Positions 40,220-47,838 of a DNA stretch of 64,000 bases are shown piece by piece; position 1 is the first letter of the stretch, and every line of letters starts with the position of its first letter. Made by a program: the position numbers and the translations under genes. The notes under the pieces are model-generated. The model had not been told where the DNA came from. It saw only the letters and a program-made list of their open reading frames with translations, and did not search any database. This DNA is from Paenibacillus spongiae (lineage in GTDB: Bacteria; Bacillota; Bacilli; Paenibacillales; Paenibacillaceae): contig NZ_CP091430.1 of assembly GCF_024734895.1 (NCBI RefSeq), positions 85,001-149,000 of the forward strand, in the 5' to 3' direction.

Positions 40220-41371
40220 ATGGATATGTCTAACATTCAACCCGAATGGAAAGTAGAGAAGATCGAGATTGCAACTCTTACGGGTGAGCGTGCAAGAAGC
40301 GCGGGTTCGAACGGCAGGATCGGAGATCACGGTAAAAATTGCTCCGTTCGTATCGCCCGAATTACGATTGACGGAGAGGTTGGCTTCGGTAGCACGGGGT
40401 TGTTGACGGAGAAATTGGCGGAAACCGTAGTCGGTATGAGGCTGGTGGATCTGTTCGATCCAAACGGCAGAGTGCTTGAACCATACCGAATCCCGCTCGA
40501 GTATCCGATTCTGGACTGGCTGGGGCGCAGACAGAATACCCCCGTATACGAATTGGTATCCGCTTTCAATCGGGAACCGGGTTCTCCGCTTGTTGTACCC
40601 TGTTACGATACTTCGCTTTATTTCGACGATCTGCATTTGCAGAATGACCGGGATGCGGTGGCGTTGATGAAAGAGGAAGCCGAGCAAGGAAGGTCCAAAG
40701 GCCATCGGAATTTCAAGATCAAAGTCGGCCGAGGCGGCAGACACATGCCGCTATGGGAAGGGACGAAGCGGGATATAGCGATCATTCATGGCGTTGCCGA
40801 GGTAGCCGGACCGGCGGGGCAGATTATGATCGATGCCAACAATGCCTATAATTTGAATTTGACCAAAGAAGTGCTGGCGGCCGCCGCAGACGTGAATCTG
40901 TACTGGATCGAAGAGGCGTTTCACGAAGACGATGCCTTGTATGCCGATCTGAAATCGTGGCTCCGTGAGCGCGGCCAAAACGTGCTCATTGCGGACGGAG
41001 AGGGGCTTGCGTCTCCCCATCTCGTCAACTGGGCGAAGAACGGCCTTGTCGACGTACTGCAATACGACATTATTTATCCGGGATTTACGCATTGGTTGGA
41101 GCTTGGCGCGCAGCTCGACCAATTGGGACTGCGTTCTGCGCCGCATTGCTACGGCAGTGCATACGGCATCTACGCGCTCGGGCATATTGCCGCTGCGATT
41201 AGGAATTTCGAGTTCGTCGAATACGATGACATTACGATCGAAGGCATGGACGCGTCCGCTTATCGGGTAGAGAACGGCCTGTTCCATGTCCCGGACAAGG
41301 CTGGCTTCGGTCTCGATTTTGACGAGGAACGGTTTGTAAGACAGGTTCTGGCAAACGGCTGGAGCCGTTAA
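40220..41371 (+). CDS. Mandelate racemase/muconate lactonizing enzyme-family protein
   Basis: The 383-residue protein is an enolase-superfamily member. The barrel contains the KIKVGRGG segment (KxK-type base), the metal ligands MIDANNAYN (Asp), WIEEAFHED (Glu) and LIADGEG (Asp/Glu), and HCYGSAYG with a possible His base. Such enzymes dehydrate acid sugars or epimerise them; the exact substrate cannot be told. ATG 40220 is chosen because GGGGAG lies 10 bases before it; an upstream ATG overlaps that site. It is probably controlled by the divergent ArsR-type protein. Confidence 0.88.
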   Translation: MDMSNIQPEWKVEKIEIATLTGERARSAGSNGRIGDHGKNCSVRIARITIDGEVGFGSTGLLTEKLAETVVGMRLVDLFDPNGRVLEPYRIPLEYPILDWLGRRQNTPVYELVSAFNREPGSPLVVPCYDTSLYFDDLHLQNDRDAVALMKEEAEQGRSKGHRNFKIKVGRGGRHMPLWEGTKRDIAIIHGVAEVAGPAGQIMIDANNAYNLNLTKEVLAAAADVNLYWIEEAFHEDDALYADLKSWLRERGQNVLIADGEGLASPHLVNWAKNGLVDVLQYDIIYPGFTHWLELGAQLDQLGLRSAPHCYGSAYGIYALGHIAAAIRNFEFVEYDDITIEGMDASAYRVENGLFHVPDKAGFGLDFDEERFVRQVLANGWSR

Positions 41372-41456
41372 CGGCGAGTGGATACCGGTTGAATGGATGA
41401 AATAAATGCACCTGAGGCGCAAGGAAGGAGGGAGGAAGCTAGAGGGGGATACTGAG

Positions 41457-41513
41457 GATCGGTTGGATTGGATTTCTTACAGTGAGAATCCGGTGGCGCC
41501 GGGGGACGAGTAA
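41457..41513 (+). pseudogene. Sulfurtransferase 3'-end fragment 2
   Basis: Reads DRLDWISYSENPVAPGDE and stop, aligning with the C-terminus of the sulfurtransferase at 36428. 27 bases are identical to fragment 1. As with fragment 1, a CCGCGTC-GACGCGG mini-hairpin and a CTGTGACAGGTTG hairpin follow, so the tail and its downstream region were copied together. Confidence 0.8.
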
Positions 41514-41546
41514 GAGTTCAAGAGGCCGCGTCTGACGCGGATTTGG

Positions 41547-41591
41547 GGACTGTGACAGGTTGTTGGTTCGTGACCTGTTGCAGTCCTTTTT
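41547..41591 (+). terminator. Hairpin repeat R2, terminator-like
   Basis: GGACTGTGACAGGT (41547-41560) pairs, with two G-U pairs, with ACCTGTTGCAGTCC (41573-41586), followed by five T. Related to the elements at 37742 and 59987. Confidence 0.85.
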
Positions 41592-41741
41592 CGTTCCGCT
41601 TGTTCTAGCCATTGAGGTATGCCTTGCCTTGGCGGCCCTATGAAATCTCGCTAAACTAAAGGGAGGAACGATAAAAAGAAGGATACCCCCTCGTCCTAAG
41701 CGAAGATGATTATAAAATTGCAGAAAAAGGGGTTGGGAAAG

Positions 41742-42530
41742 TTGGACTGGAAAAAAGAAAGCACCATGTTTGACCAAACCGCCGATTATTATGATAAATA
41801 CAGACCAAGCTATCCGCAAAAAGTAATGGATTCACTCGTAAGTGCTGCAAATATAACCGATAAGTCGGCTATTCTTGAGATTGGTTCGGGCAGCGGCAAA
41901 GCGACAGAATTACTCGTGCCATATCGTTGTCATATCCTTTGTGTGGAGCCCGGCTCGAATTTGGTTAGAGAAGGGAGAAGAAAATTCGCCAAGTATCCCT
42001 TTGTCCGATTTGAGGAATCGCGTTATGAAGAGTATGCTGCCAAAGGCACTTCGTACGATGTCATTTTCTCAGCGCAAGCATTCCATTGGATTCCGCAGCC
42101 GATCGGGTTCGAGAAATGTGCAGCTGCATTGATGGAAGGCGGTTATCTCGCATTAATATGGAATATGTATCTTACATATGACAATGAACTTGATCATGAG
42201 CTTGTAGCATTGTCCAATAAGTACGGCGGCTTTGCCGATTTTCTATCAGAGGATGGCTGCGAAAAAAGAATATCATCAGTAGCATCACAGATTGAGCATT
42301 CAGGGCTTTTCACAAAGCCGCAGATTGATCGCCACTTATGGAGTCAGGCGTATACGGCCGATGAATATTTTGGCTTTATGCTGACCGGAAATTTCTTTGT
42401 TCAGAAGTCAGAGGAAGAAAAGGAAGAAGCCTATCAAGACATATTGGCCTTAGCCGGCAAACACAATGGGGTTATTGAACGGCCTTATCTATCGGTGTTG
42501 TATTTATCGCAAAAAAAAGCAAGAAAATAA
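41742..42530 (+). CDS. Class I SAM-dependent methyltransferase
   Basis: The 262-residue protein has the SAM-binding motif I ILEIGSGSGKATELL (about 43-57) and later motifs VEPGSNLV and FSAQAFHWI, typical of small-molecule methyltransferases. TTG 41742 (MDWKKEST) is preferred because a GGGG-rich site precedes it. ATG 41706 would add 12 residues and has no ribosome-binding site, and ATG 41766 is a third possibility. No substrate can be assigned. The codon usage is more AT-rich than the neighbouring genes, which may point to transfer. Confidence 0.85.
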   Translation: MDWKKESTMFDQTADYYDKYRPSYPQKVMDSLVSAANITDKSAILEIGSGSGKATELLVPYRCHILCVEPGSNLVREGRRKFAKYPFVRFEESRYEEYAAKGTSYDVIFSAQAFHWIPQPIGFEKCAAALMEGGYLALIWNMYLTYDNELDHELVALSNKYGGFADFLSEDGCEKRISSVASQIEHSGLFTKPQIDRHLWSQAYTADEYFGFMLTGNFFVQKSEEEKEEAYQDILALAGKHNGVIERPYLSVLYLSQKKARK

Positions 42531-42677
42531 ATCGCTTGCGGGTTTTCATTCAACAGCTTGCAAGCATCGATTGGCCTCACGATACGGCACATTCGTGCCA
42601 TATTGACCATTTATTAAACCGAATGGTTGATAACTACGGAGTGTCAGGCTATAATCAACCACAAGGGTGAATATTAC

Positions 42678-43019
42678 ATGGATAATTTAGATCGCGTTTT
42701 TCATGCCTTGTCCGATCCTACGCGCCGGGAAATGGTTCAAATGCTCACGGAGCACGAGCATACGGTAACTGAATTGGCAGCGCCATTCAAGATGTCGCTG
42801 CAGTCCGCCTCCAAGCATATCAAGGTGCTGGAGGAAGCCCGGCTTCTTCAAAGGACGGTTCAAGGTCGGATACATATTTGCCGCCTCAATCCCGGATCGT
42901 TGGCCGCGGCCAGTGCATGGCTTCGCTTCTACGAACAGCAGTGGTCCAATCATTTTGACGTATTGGAACGCGAGCTGATGAAGCTGGATGCGGGACCGGA
43001 AGGAAATGACGCGCATTGA
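42678..43019 (+). CDS. ArsR-family transcriptional regulator
   Basis: The 113-residue winged-helix protein has the ArsR core: LSDPTRREMVQMLTEHEHTVTEL, then FKMSLQSASKHIKVLEEARLL. It lacks the cysteine metal site of ArsR itself. ATG 42678 has AAGGGTGA about 8 bases upstream. It is followed closely by the SRPBCC gene; ArsR-SRPBCC pairs of this type are common and are thought to respond to small hydrophobic molecules. Confidence 0.9.
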   Translation: MDNLDRVFHALSDPTRREMVQMLTEHEHTVTELAAPFKMSLQSASKHIKVLEEARLLQRTVQGRIHICRLNPGSLAAASAWLRFYEQQWSNHFDVLERELMKLDAGPEGNDAH

Positions 43020-43039
43020 ACAAGGAAAGGATGATCGCA

Positions 43040-43516
43040 ATGTCCGACTTCTCCGTGACGACGTTAACGATGCATCGCCGATTTAGCTCGACACCCGATC
43101 GGGTGTTCGAGGCGTTCTTGAACCCGAATCTGCTCGTCAAATGGTTCATGACACGTGAGTTTTCCAATAAAGTTGTGAAGAACGAGCCCTATGTCGGCGG
43201 GACATGGGAAATCGTCGATCATCGTGACGGCGTGGATTACCGCGCGATCGGTCACTATCTCGAGATCGACCGTCCGCGTCGTCTGGTACTGACGTTCCAA
43301 ATGCCTCAGTTCAGCGAGTCGACCGATACGATCACGGTAGAGCTCCAATCCGTCGAGGATGGCTGCGAAATGACGTTCACACAGGAAATCGTCGTACCGC
43401 ACGAGGCGAATTGGACGCCGGAAGATGTCGCCAAGGCGCTTGCCGAGTACCACAGCGGCTCGGAGCATGGATGGAATCTTATGTTCCTCGGCCTGAAGGA
43501 AATCGTGGAAGGCTGA
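43040..43516 (+). CDS. SRPBCC/AHSA1-family protein
   Basis: The 158-residue protein has the AHSA1-type START-like fold: STPDRVFEAFLNPNLLVKWF near the start, GGTWEIVD in the middle and HGWNLMFLGLKEIVEG at the end. The fold forms a deep hydrophobic pocket. ATG 43040 with GGATG 7 bases upstream is chosen. The preceding regulator gene ends 20 bases earlier, so the two form one operon. Confidence 0.88.
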   Translation: MSDFSVTTLTMHRRFSSTPDRVFEAFLNPNLLVKWFMTREFSNKVVKNEPYVGGTWEIVDHRDGVDYRAIGHYLEIDRPRRLVLTFQMPQFSESTDTITVELQSVEDGCEMTFTQEIVVPHEANWTPEDVAKALAEYHSGSEHGWNLMFLGLKEIVEG

Positions 43517-43557
43517 GGCTCTTCCAATCATTTCATCTCCGTAGGAGGATGATCGAC

Positions 43558-43584
43558 ATGAACTTGTTAGAGCATGAGATATAA
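43558..43584 (+). CDS. Possible 8-codon leader peptide
   Basis: ATG AAC TTG TTA GAG CAT GAG ATA TAA encodes MNLLEHEI. AGGAGG (43543-43548) lies 9 bases upstream, a strong site for so short a frame. It precedes a hairpin that covers the ribosome-binding site of the next methyltransferase gene. It could instead be the stump of a deleted third gene of the ArsR-SRPBCC operon. Confidence 0.4.
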   Translation: MNLLEHEI

Positions 43585-43608
43585 CTCCTTAGTCCAGCTA
43601 TAAGAGGG

Positions 43609-43667
43609 CCTCCATATTTAACAGCTGTAAGATTGCGAATAATCAAATACTGCTGAATATTTGGAGG
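43609..43667 (+). promoter_or_regulatory. Hairpin covering the methyltransferase ribosome-binding site
   Basis: CCTCCA (43609-43614) pairs with TGGAGG (43662-43667), and the pairing extends inwards through an AT-rich stem to AGC (43623-43625)/GCT (43652-43654) with bulges. The right arm contains the GGAGG of the next gene, so the folded form would hide it. Confidence 0.5.
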
Positions 43668-43674
43668 TCATGAG

Positions 43675-44436
43675 ATGAAATTCGATAAACTATTTTTAGA
43701 TCATATATCGAGCGCCCAGCATGACTTTTCCGGCTGGGATTTCGCTTATATTACCGGGACAGGCCGAATGGGGAGCCAACTGCTCTCCTGGTCATACGGC
43801 AGTATGGCAATCCCCCTTGTCCGGAAAGCCAAATCAATGTTGGATATGGGAACCGGGGGCGGAGAATTCTTGTCTATGTTGGGCCCTCTGCCTGAATGTG
43901 TATTCGCTACGGAGGGATACCTTCCCAATGTTCCGATAGCCAGACATAGATTAGAGCCTTTGGGCGTGAAAGTCGTACAGATCGAAGATGACTTCGACCT
44001 GCCGTTTGACGATGATCAATTTGATCTGATTCTGAACCAGCATGAATCGTATTCTCCGACAGAAGTGAGAAGGATTATTTCGGACGATGGCATTTTTCTT
44101 ACTCAACAGTCCGGTGGGCTGGATTGCCGGGAAATCAATGAGGCCTTGGGCGTTCCGTTGAATGAAGAATTCCATCATTGGAATTTAGAGACGGCCGCCG
44201 AGGAGCTTATCTCGAACGGATTTGAGGTTCTGACAAGCAAGGAAGAATTCCCGATTCAACGGTTCTATGATGTAGGCAGCATCATTTACTATCTGAAAGC
44301 AATACCTTGGCAGGTTCCTGGATTCGAGCTTGATCCATACCTTGCCCCAATATACGAGATTCACCGGATCATCGAGAAAAAAGGCTTTTTTGACGTAAGT
44401 CAGCATCGATTTATTATAAAATCACGGCCTATTTAA
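43675..44436 (+). CDS. Class I SAM-dependent methyltransferase
   Basis: The 253-residue protein has motif I MLDMGTGGGEFLSML (about 60-74), FATEGYLPNV as the acidic motif II region, and DLPFDDDQFDLILNQHES as the motif with the catalytic-domain acidic loop. The substrate is not known; it does not show Erm or other rRNA methyltransferase signatures. GGAGG lies 7 bases before ATG 43675 but can pair in a hairpin with the leader. The gene has its own terminator. Confidence 0.85.
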   Translation: MKFDKLFLDHISSAQHDFSGWDFAYITGTGRMGSQLLSWSYGSMAIPLVRKAKSMLDMGTGGGEFLSMLGPLPECVFATEGYLPNVPIARHRLEPLGVKVVQIEDDFDLPFDDDQFDLILNQHESYSPTEVRRIISDDGIFLTQQSGGLDCREINEALGVPLNEEFHHWNLETAAEELISNGFEVLTSKEEFPIQRFYDVGSIIYYLKAIPWQVPGFELDPYLAPIYEIHRIIEKKGFFDVSQHRFIIKSRPI

Positions 44437-44441
44437 AGTAT

Positions 44442-44477
44442 GGGAGCCTTCTTATGCGGGAGGCTCCCCTTTTTTTG
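44442..44477 (+). terminator. Terminator of the methyltransferase gene
   Basis: GGGAGCCT (44442-44449) pairs with AGGCTCCC (44461-44468), followed by eight T. Confidence 0.93.
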
Positions 44478-44608
44478 ATACGAAGGCAATATTGTGGAGC
44501 TATATGCGAAGAACATGAAGAGAGCTTACGCCGGCCCGTATGCTGCTGTTGGGAAAGAACGATTATTAACGGTATTATATATGTGAGAAACCATCAGGGA
44601 GAGATATG

Positions 44609-44929
44609 ATGAAAGCAGCCGATACACAAGTTTGGATTCAACAGTTCTACGATCAGCGCGGATGGTCGAATTACGGTCCGTTCGAAAGAATCGGATTTCT
44701 GACGGAAGAGGTAGGGGAAGCGGCAAGAGCTGTCAGGGCATTGGAGATCGGAAGGGACCGCCCGGATGAGCATCATAAATCCACAGACCGGTTAAAAGAG
44801 GATTTGGTGGAGGAGTTGGGGGATGTATTAGGCAACGTATTCATCTTGGCGAGCCTATACGATATCACAATCGAGGAAGTTCTGGAAGCACACAAAAATA
44901 AACTTAGCAAGCGATACGCCGAGAAATAG
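44609..44929 (+). CDS. MazG-like nucleotide pyrophosphohydrolase
   Basis: The 106-residue protein fits single-domain MazG-type NTP pyrophosphohydrolases. It has the metal-binding EExxE pattern in LTEEVGEAARAV (about 34-45) and the second acidic motif in LVEELGDVLGNVF (about 67-79), ending with a KLSKRY helix. These enzymes hydrolyse unusual or excess nucleoside triphosphates. Two adjacent ATG codons exist; the second has better spacing (6 bases) to GGGAG. Confidence 0.85.
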   Translation: MKAADTQVWIQQFYDQRGWSNYGPFERIGFLTEEVGEAARAVRALEIGRDRPDEHHKSTDRLKEDLVEELGDVLGNVFILASLYDITIEEVLEAHKNKLSKRYAEK

Positions 44930-44995
44930 CGAGGATGCTGCCGCTCAGCTTGTTAATGAACCGTCTCAACTTAGGCGGGTGAGGGGAGTACAACG

Positions 44996-45931
44996 ATGGA
45001 AGAGCGCATATTGCAGTTCCTTCATGAAACCTATCCGATTCATTGCGATCTGGTAGAAGCCGTAACCAATGAGATGTATCGCTGCCGCGCAGCAGAAGGC
45101 GGCTTTTTTGTACGCATAACGAATTACAAAACCGATCGGGAGCAGGCCGAAGAAGTTAACTGGGTGAACTTTTTATACCATGAGGGGATTGGGGTTCCGC
45201 AACCGATACCCTCACGAAAGGGTACATTCGTTGAAAAGGTCATGTTGGATGAAGAGAAGCTGGCGGTTGTATTTCAAGCTGCGCCGGGTATTCATTTGCC
45301 GCGGTCCCAGTGGAATTCCTCTATATTCCGAAAGCTGGGGCAGCAAATGGGCAGGATGCATCGCGCGTCCAGAGCGTATACGGAGCGTGAGGCGGCTGTA
45401 TATATCAAAGATTGGCACGATAACGATGAGTATGATTTTCTGGCCCATATTCCAAGAGAAGAGACCGTTATCCGGGATATGGCCCGGGATGTTCTGGATC
45501 GTGTTAACAAGCTGCCGCGAGATCCGGATTATTACGGCATCATACACGGCGACTTGTGGCTCGAAAATATCCTTGTCGACCGCGACCACAAGCTAACGAT
45601 GATTGATTTTCAAGATTGCGAAAAGCATTATTATGGATTCGACCTGGCTGTTCCCATCTATTCTGCACTGGAGTTCTCGTTCGCAGGCAAAGGAAATATA
45701 GGCGAGTATGCCCAGTCCATTGCCGGCGCTCTTATAGAAGGCTATCAAGAGGAGAACGATCTTCCGGCTGAGGTGCTGCAGCACATGCCGATTTTTATGA
45801 AGCTGAAAGAATTGTTTGAATACAATCTGATGCATATGTATTGGAATCGCGACGAACTAACCGAGGAGCAAGTCCGAATCATGAACCTATACCGCATTCG
45901 GATCGAACAAAACCACGTCATCAAAATTTAG
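44996..45931 (+). CDS. Aminoglycoside phosphotransferase-family protein
   Basis: The 311-residue protein has the kinase-like APH fold. HGDLWLENIL (about 182-191) carries the catalytic Asp and the metal-binding Asn, and LTMIDFQDCEKH (about 199-210) holds the DFG-equivalent Asp. The N-terminal nucleotide-binding lobe is short. The family includes sugar, choline and antibiotic kinases; the sequence does not identify it as a resistance enzyme. GGGGAG lies 9 bases before the start. The MazG-like gene lies 66 bases upstream. Confidence 0.88.
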   Translation: MEERILQFLHETYPIHCDLVEAVTNEMYRCRAAEGGFFVRITNYKTDREQAEEVNWVNFLYHEGIGVPQPIPSRKGTFVEKVMLDEEKLAVVFQAAPGIHLPRSQWNSSIFRKLGQQMGRMHRASRAYTEREAAVYIKDWHDNDEYDFLAHIPREETVIRDMARDVLDRVNKLPRDPDYYGIIHGDLWLENILVDRDHKLTMIDFQDCEKHYYGFDLAVPIYSALEFSFAGKGNIGEYAQSIAGALIEGYQEENDLPAEVLQHMPIFMKLKELFEYNLMHMYWNRDELTEEQVRIMNLYRIRIEQNHVIKI

Positions 45932-45954
45932 CACATGTCCTCCAAGGCATTCCC

Positions 45955-45990
45955 GAGCATCTGAGCAGCGGCCTCAGATGCTCTTTATTT
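45955..45990 (+). terminator. Terminator of the APH-like gene
   Basis: GAGCATCTGAG (45955-45965) pairs perfectly with CTCAGATGCTC (45973-45983), followed by TTTATTT. Confidence 0.9.
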
Positions 45991-46048
45991 GCAGATCAGC
46001 TGTTTAAAATGGAAGCCAGCCTCTGAACCCCTACTAAAATCTTCTCCT

Positions 46049-46196
46049 CCGATCGGCGACCTGCGTCATCATGACGACCGCTGCTTTGGATACGTTGCAG
46101 CCAACGGCATTGATGGTCGCAAGAAAGCCCGTTACGGATGCCGTATTAATAATCGTGCCGCCATTCCCGAGTTCCTGCATTTTTTTTCGGGCGGCC
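46049..46196 (-). pseudogene. Short-chain dehydrogenase fragment
   Basis: On the minus strand the stretch reads ELGNGGTIINTASVTGFLAT, then INAVGCNVSKAAVVMMTQVA, the central part of a classical SDR. The catalytic Tyr of YxxxK is Cys (CNVSK), stop codons interrupt the frame on both sides, and neither the cofactor-binding N-terminus nor the C-terminus is present. Confidence 0.8.
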
Positions 46197-46221
46197 TATT
46201 CTTCCCCGCGTTCATCGTGCA

Positions 46222-47838
46222 TTAACCCAGTATCCGCTCCTTCCGGTATTCACCGGGGTTGATCCCTTCAAGCTTCTTGAACACCCGGCTAAAATATTTC
46301 TCGTCTTGGTAGCCGACCATTTCGGCGACCTGGGTGATGCGCAGGTGGGGATTGTGCAGCAGCAGTTTGGCCTTCTCGATCCGAATGCGGCTGAGGTAAT
46401 CGAGAAGGGTGACCCCGTATTCCTGCTTGAATTTGCGTGCGACATACTCCCGGCTAAGGAAGAAGCGTGCGGCTACATCCTGGAGCGATATGTCCTCGAG
46501 ATAATGGCTCTCCACGTATTTGGCGATATCCTGGATGAAAAAATGATTCTTCGCGTGCGCTTGGACGAGCGTCTTGGACGCCGCCTCCAGCCGCTCGATC
46601 ATCTCCGCCTTCAGATTCTCCCAAGACAGCATCCCTTTCTCGTTCAGGGGCAGCGGAACGATCGTTTCCGCCTTGGCTTCTTCCCGCTCTTCCGCATGCT
46701 CCGCATTGACGGCTTCTCCCTCGATCCACTTCAGGAGCATCCAATCCCACTCCCCGTCCCATTGCATCAGCTGCTCCGGCGACACCAAACCCAATTGTTT
46801 GACGCCGGCAAGCCAGTTGTCCACGGCTGCTTGGATTTGCTCGCGACTGCCGCTCAGCGCGGCCAGTCGGAAAATCTCCTCGAAGGAGGCCAGGCGCGGC
46901 TGGCGTTTGGAAGACGCTCCGTCTTCCTCCTGATAGGGATGGAAGTGCCCGGGGGCGAGAAGATTACGTTTTTCGACCGCTCTGGAAGCTTCTCGATAAC
47001 CGCGCTGCACTTCGCTTGGGAAGGCGTGCGATAGAGCGATCCCGAAATGAAAGCGGCGATGGAGCGTCAGATAAATGCCCTCGTTAATATCCCTCAATAC
47101 GCTGCTGAAGCCGCTTGCATCGTCCCAGAAGAGAAGGACAAGCTCGCCGGGGCTGTTCAACTGACGGAAGGCGACCCCCCTTGACCGCAGCAGCTCGTTG
47201 CAGATATTGCTCAGCGTGAAGAAGAGCAGCTGATGCTGATTGTGAAACTTGGCCAGCAGCTTGCTGTCGATCTGCGAGACGGCCAGCACGGCCACGGAGC
47301 AGGAGACGGGCCCGGCAGGGAGGCGGAACTTCTCCAGCAGCTGATTCAGAAGCTCCCTGCGGCTTTGTCCCGTAACGAGGTCGGTCAACAGCTTGTCTGC
47401 ATAGTGAGGCTTCATTTCATTCACTTCGATGCTCCGCCTGGTAAGCCGTTTCCGTTCCTCTTCCTCCTTGCGCCAGCAGTCCGCCGCTTTGCCCAGCGCT
47501 TCGTTCAGGGCGTCGGCCTTGACCGGCTTCAGAATATAGTCCATTCCGCCGTTGCGAATCACATGGCGCATCAATTCGAAGTCGTCGTATCCGCTGATGA
47601 CGATCACTTTGATCCGCGGCATCTCGTCATGAAGCCAGGTCAGCAGCGCTGCACCGTCCTTGCGGGGCATGCGCATGTCGGTCAAGACGATCTGCGGGGC
47701 ATGCTCCAGGATGGCCGTCACCGCATCTTCCCCGTCGGTCGCTTCCAGCACCTCGCGGATACCGAACCGGTCCCAGTCCGCGAGCAGATTGATGGCACTC
47801 CTTACGTGTTTTTCGTCGTCAACGATCAGGACCTTCAT
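46222..47838 (-). CDS. YesN-type response regulator with AraC DNA-binding domain
   Basis: The 538-residue protein has an N-terminal receiver domain with Asp7/Asp8, phospho-acceptor Asp54 (VLTDMRMP) and Lys in ILKPVK. A long middle region follows, then a C-terminal AraC-type double helix-turn-helix (about 430-535: ISLQDVAARFFLSREYVARKF, then RITQVAEMVGYQDEKYFSRVF landmarks). Its start overlaps the kinase gene by 20 bases. It is divergent from a sugar ABC transporter operon, which it probably activates. Confidence 0.93.
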   Translation of the reverse strand: MKVLIVDDEKHVRSAINLLADWDRFGIREVLEATDGEDAVTAILEHAPQIVLTDMRMPRKDGAALLTWLHDEMPRIKVIVISGYDDFELMRHVIRNGGMDYILKPVKADALNEALGKAADCWRKEEEERKRLTRRSIEVNEMKPHYADKLLTDLVTGQSRRELLNQLLEKFRLPAGPVSCSVAVLAVSQIDSKLLAKFHNQHQLLFFTLSNICNELLRSRGVAFRQLNSPGELVLLFWDDASGFSSVLRDINEGIYLTLHRRFHFGIALSHAFPSEVQRGYREASRAVEKRNLLAPGHFHPYQEEDGASSKRQPRLASFEEIFRLAALSGSREQIQAAVDNWLAGVKQLGLVSPEQLMQWDGEWDWMLLKWIEGEAVNAEHAEEREEAKAETIVPLPLNEKGMLSWENLKAEMIERLEAASKTLVQAHAKNHFFIQDIAKYVESHYLEDISLQDVAARFFLSREYVARKFKQEYGVTLLDYLSRIRIEKAKLLLHNPHLRITQVAEMVGYQDEKYFSRVFKKLEGINPGEYRKERILG

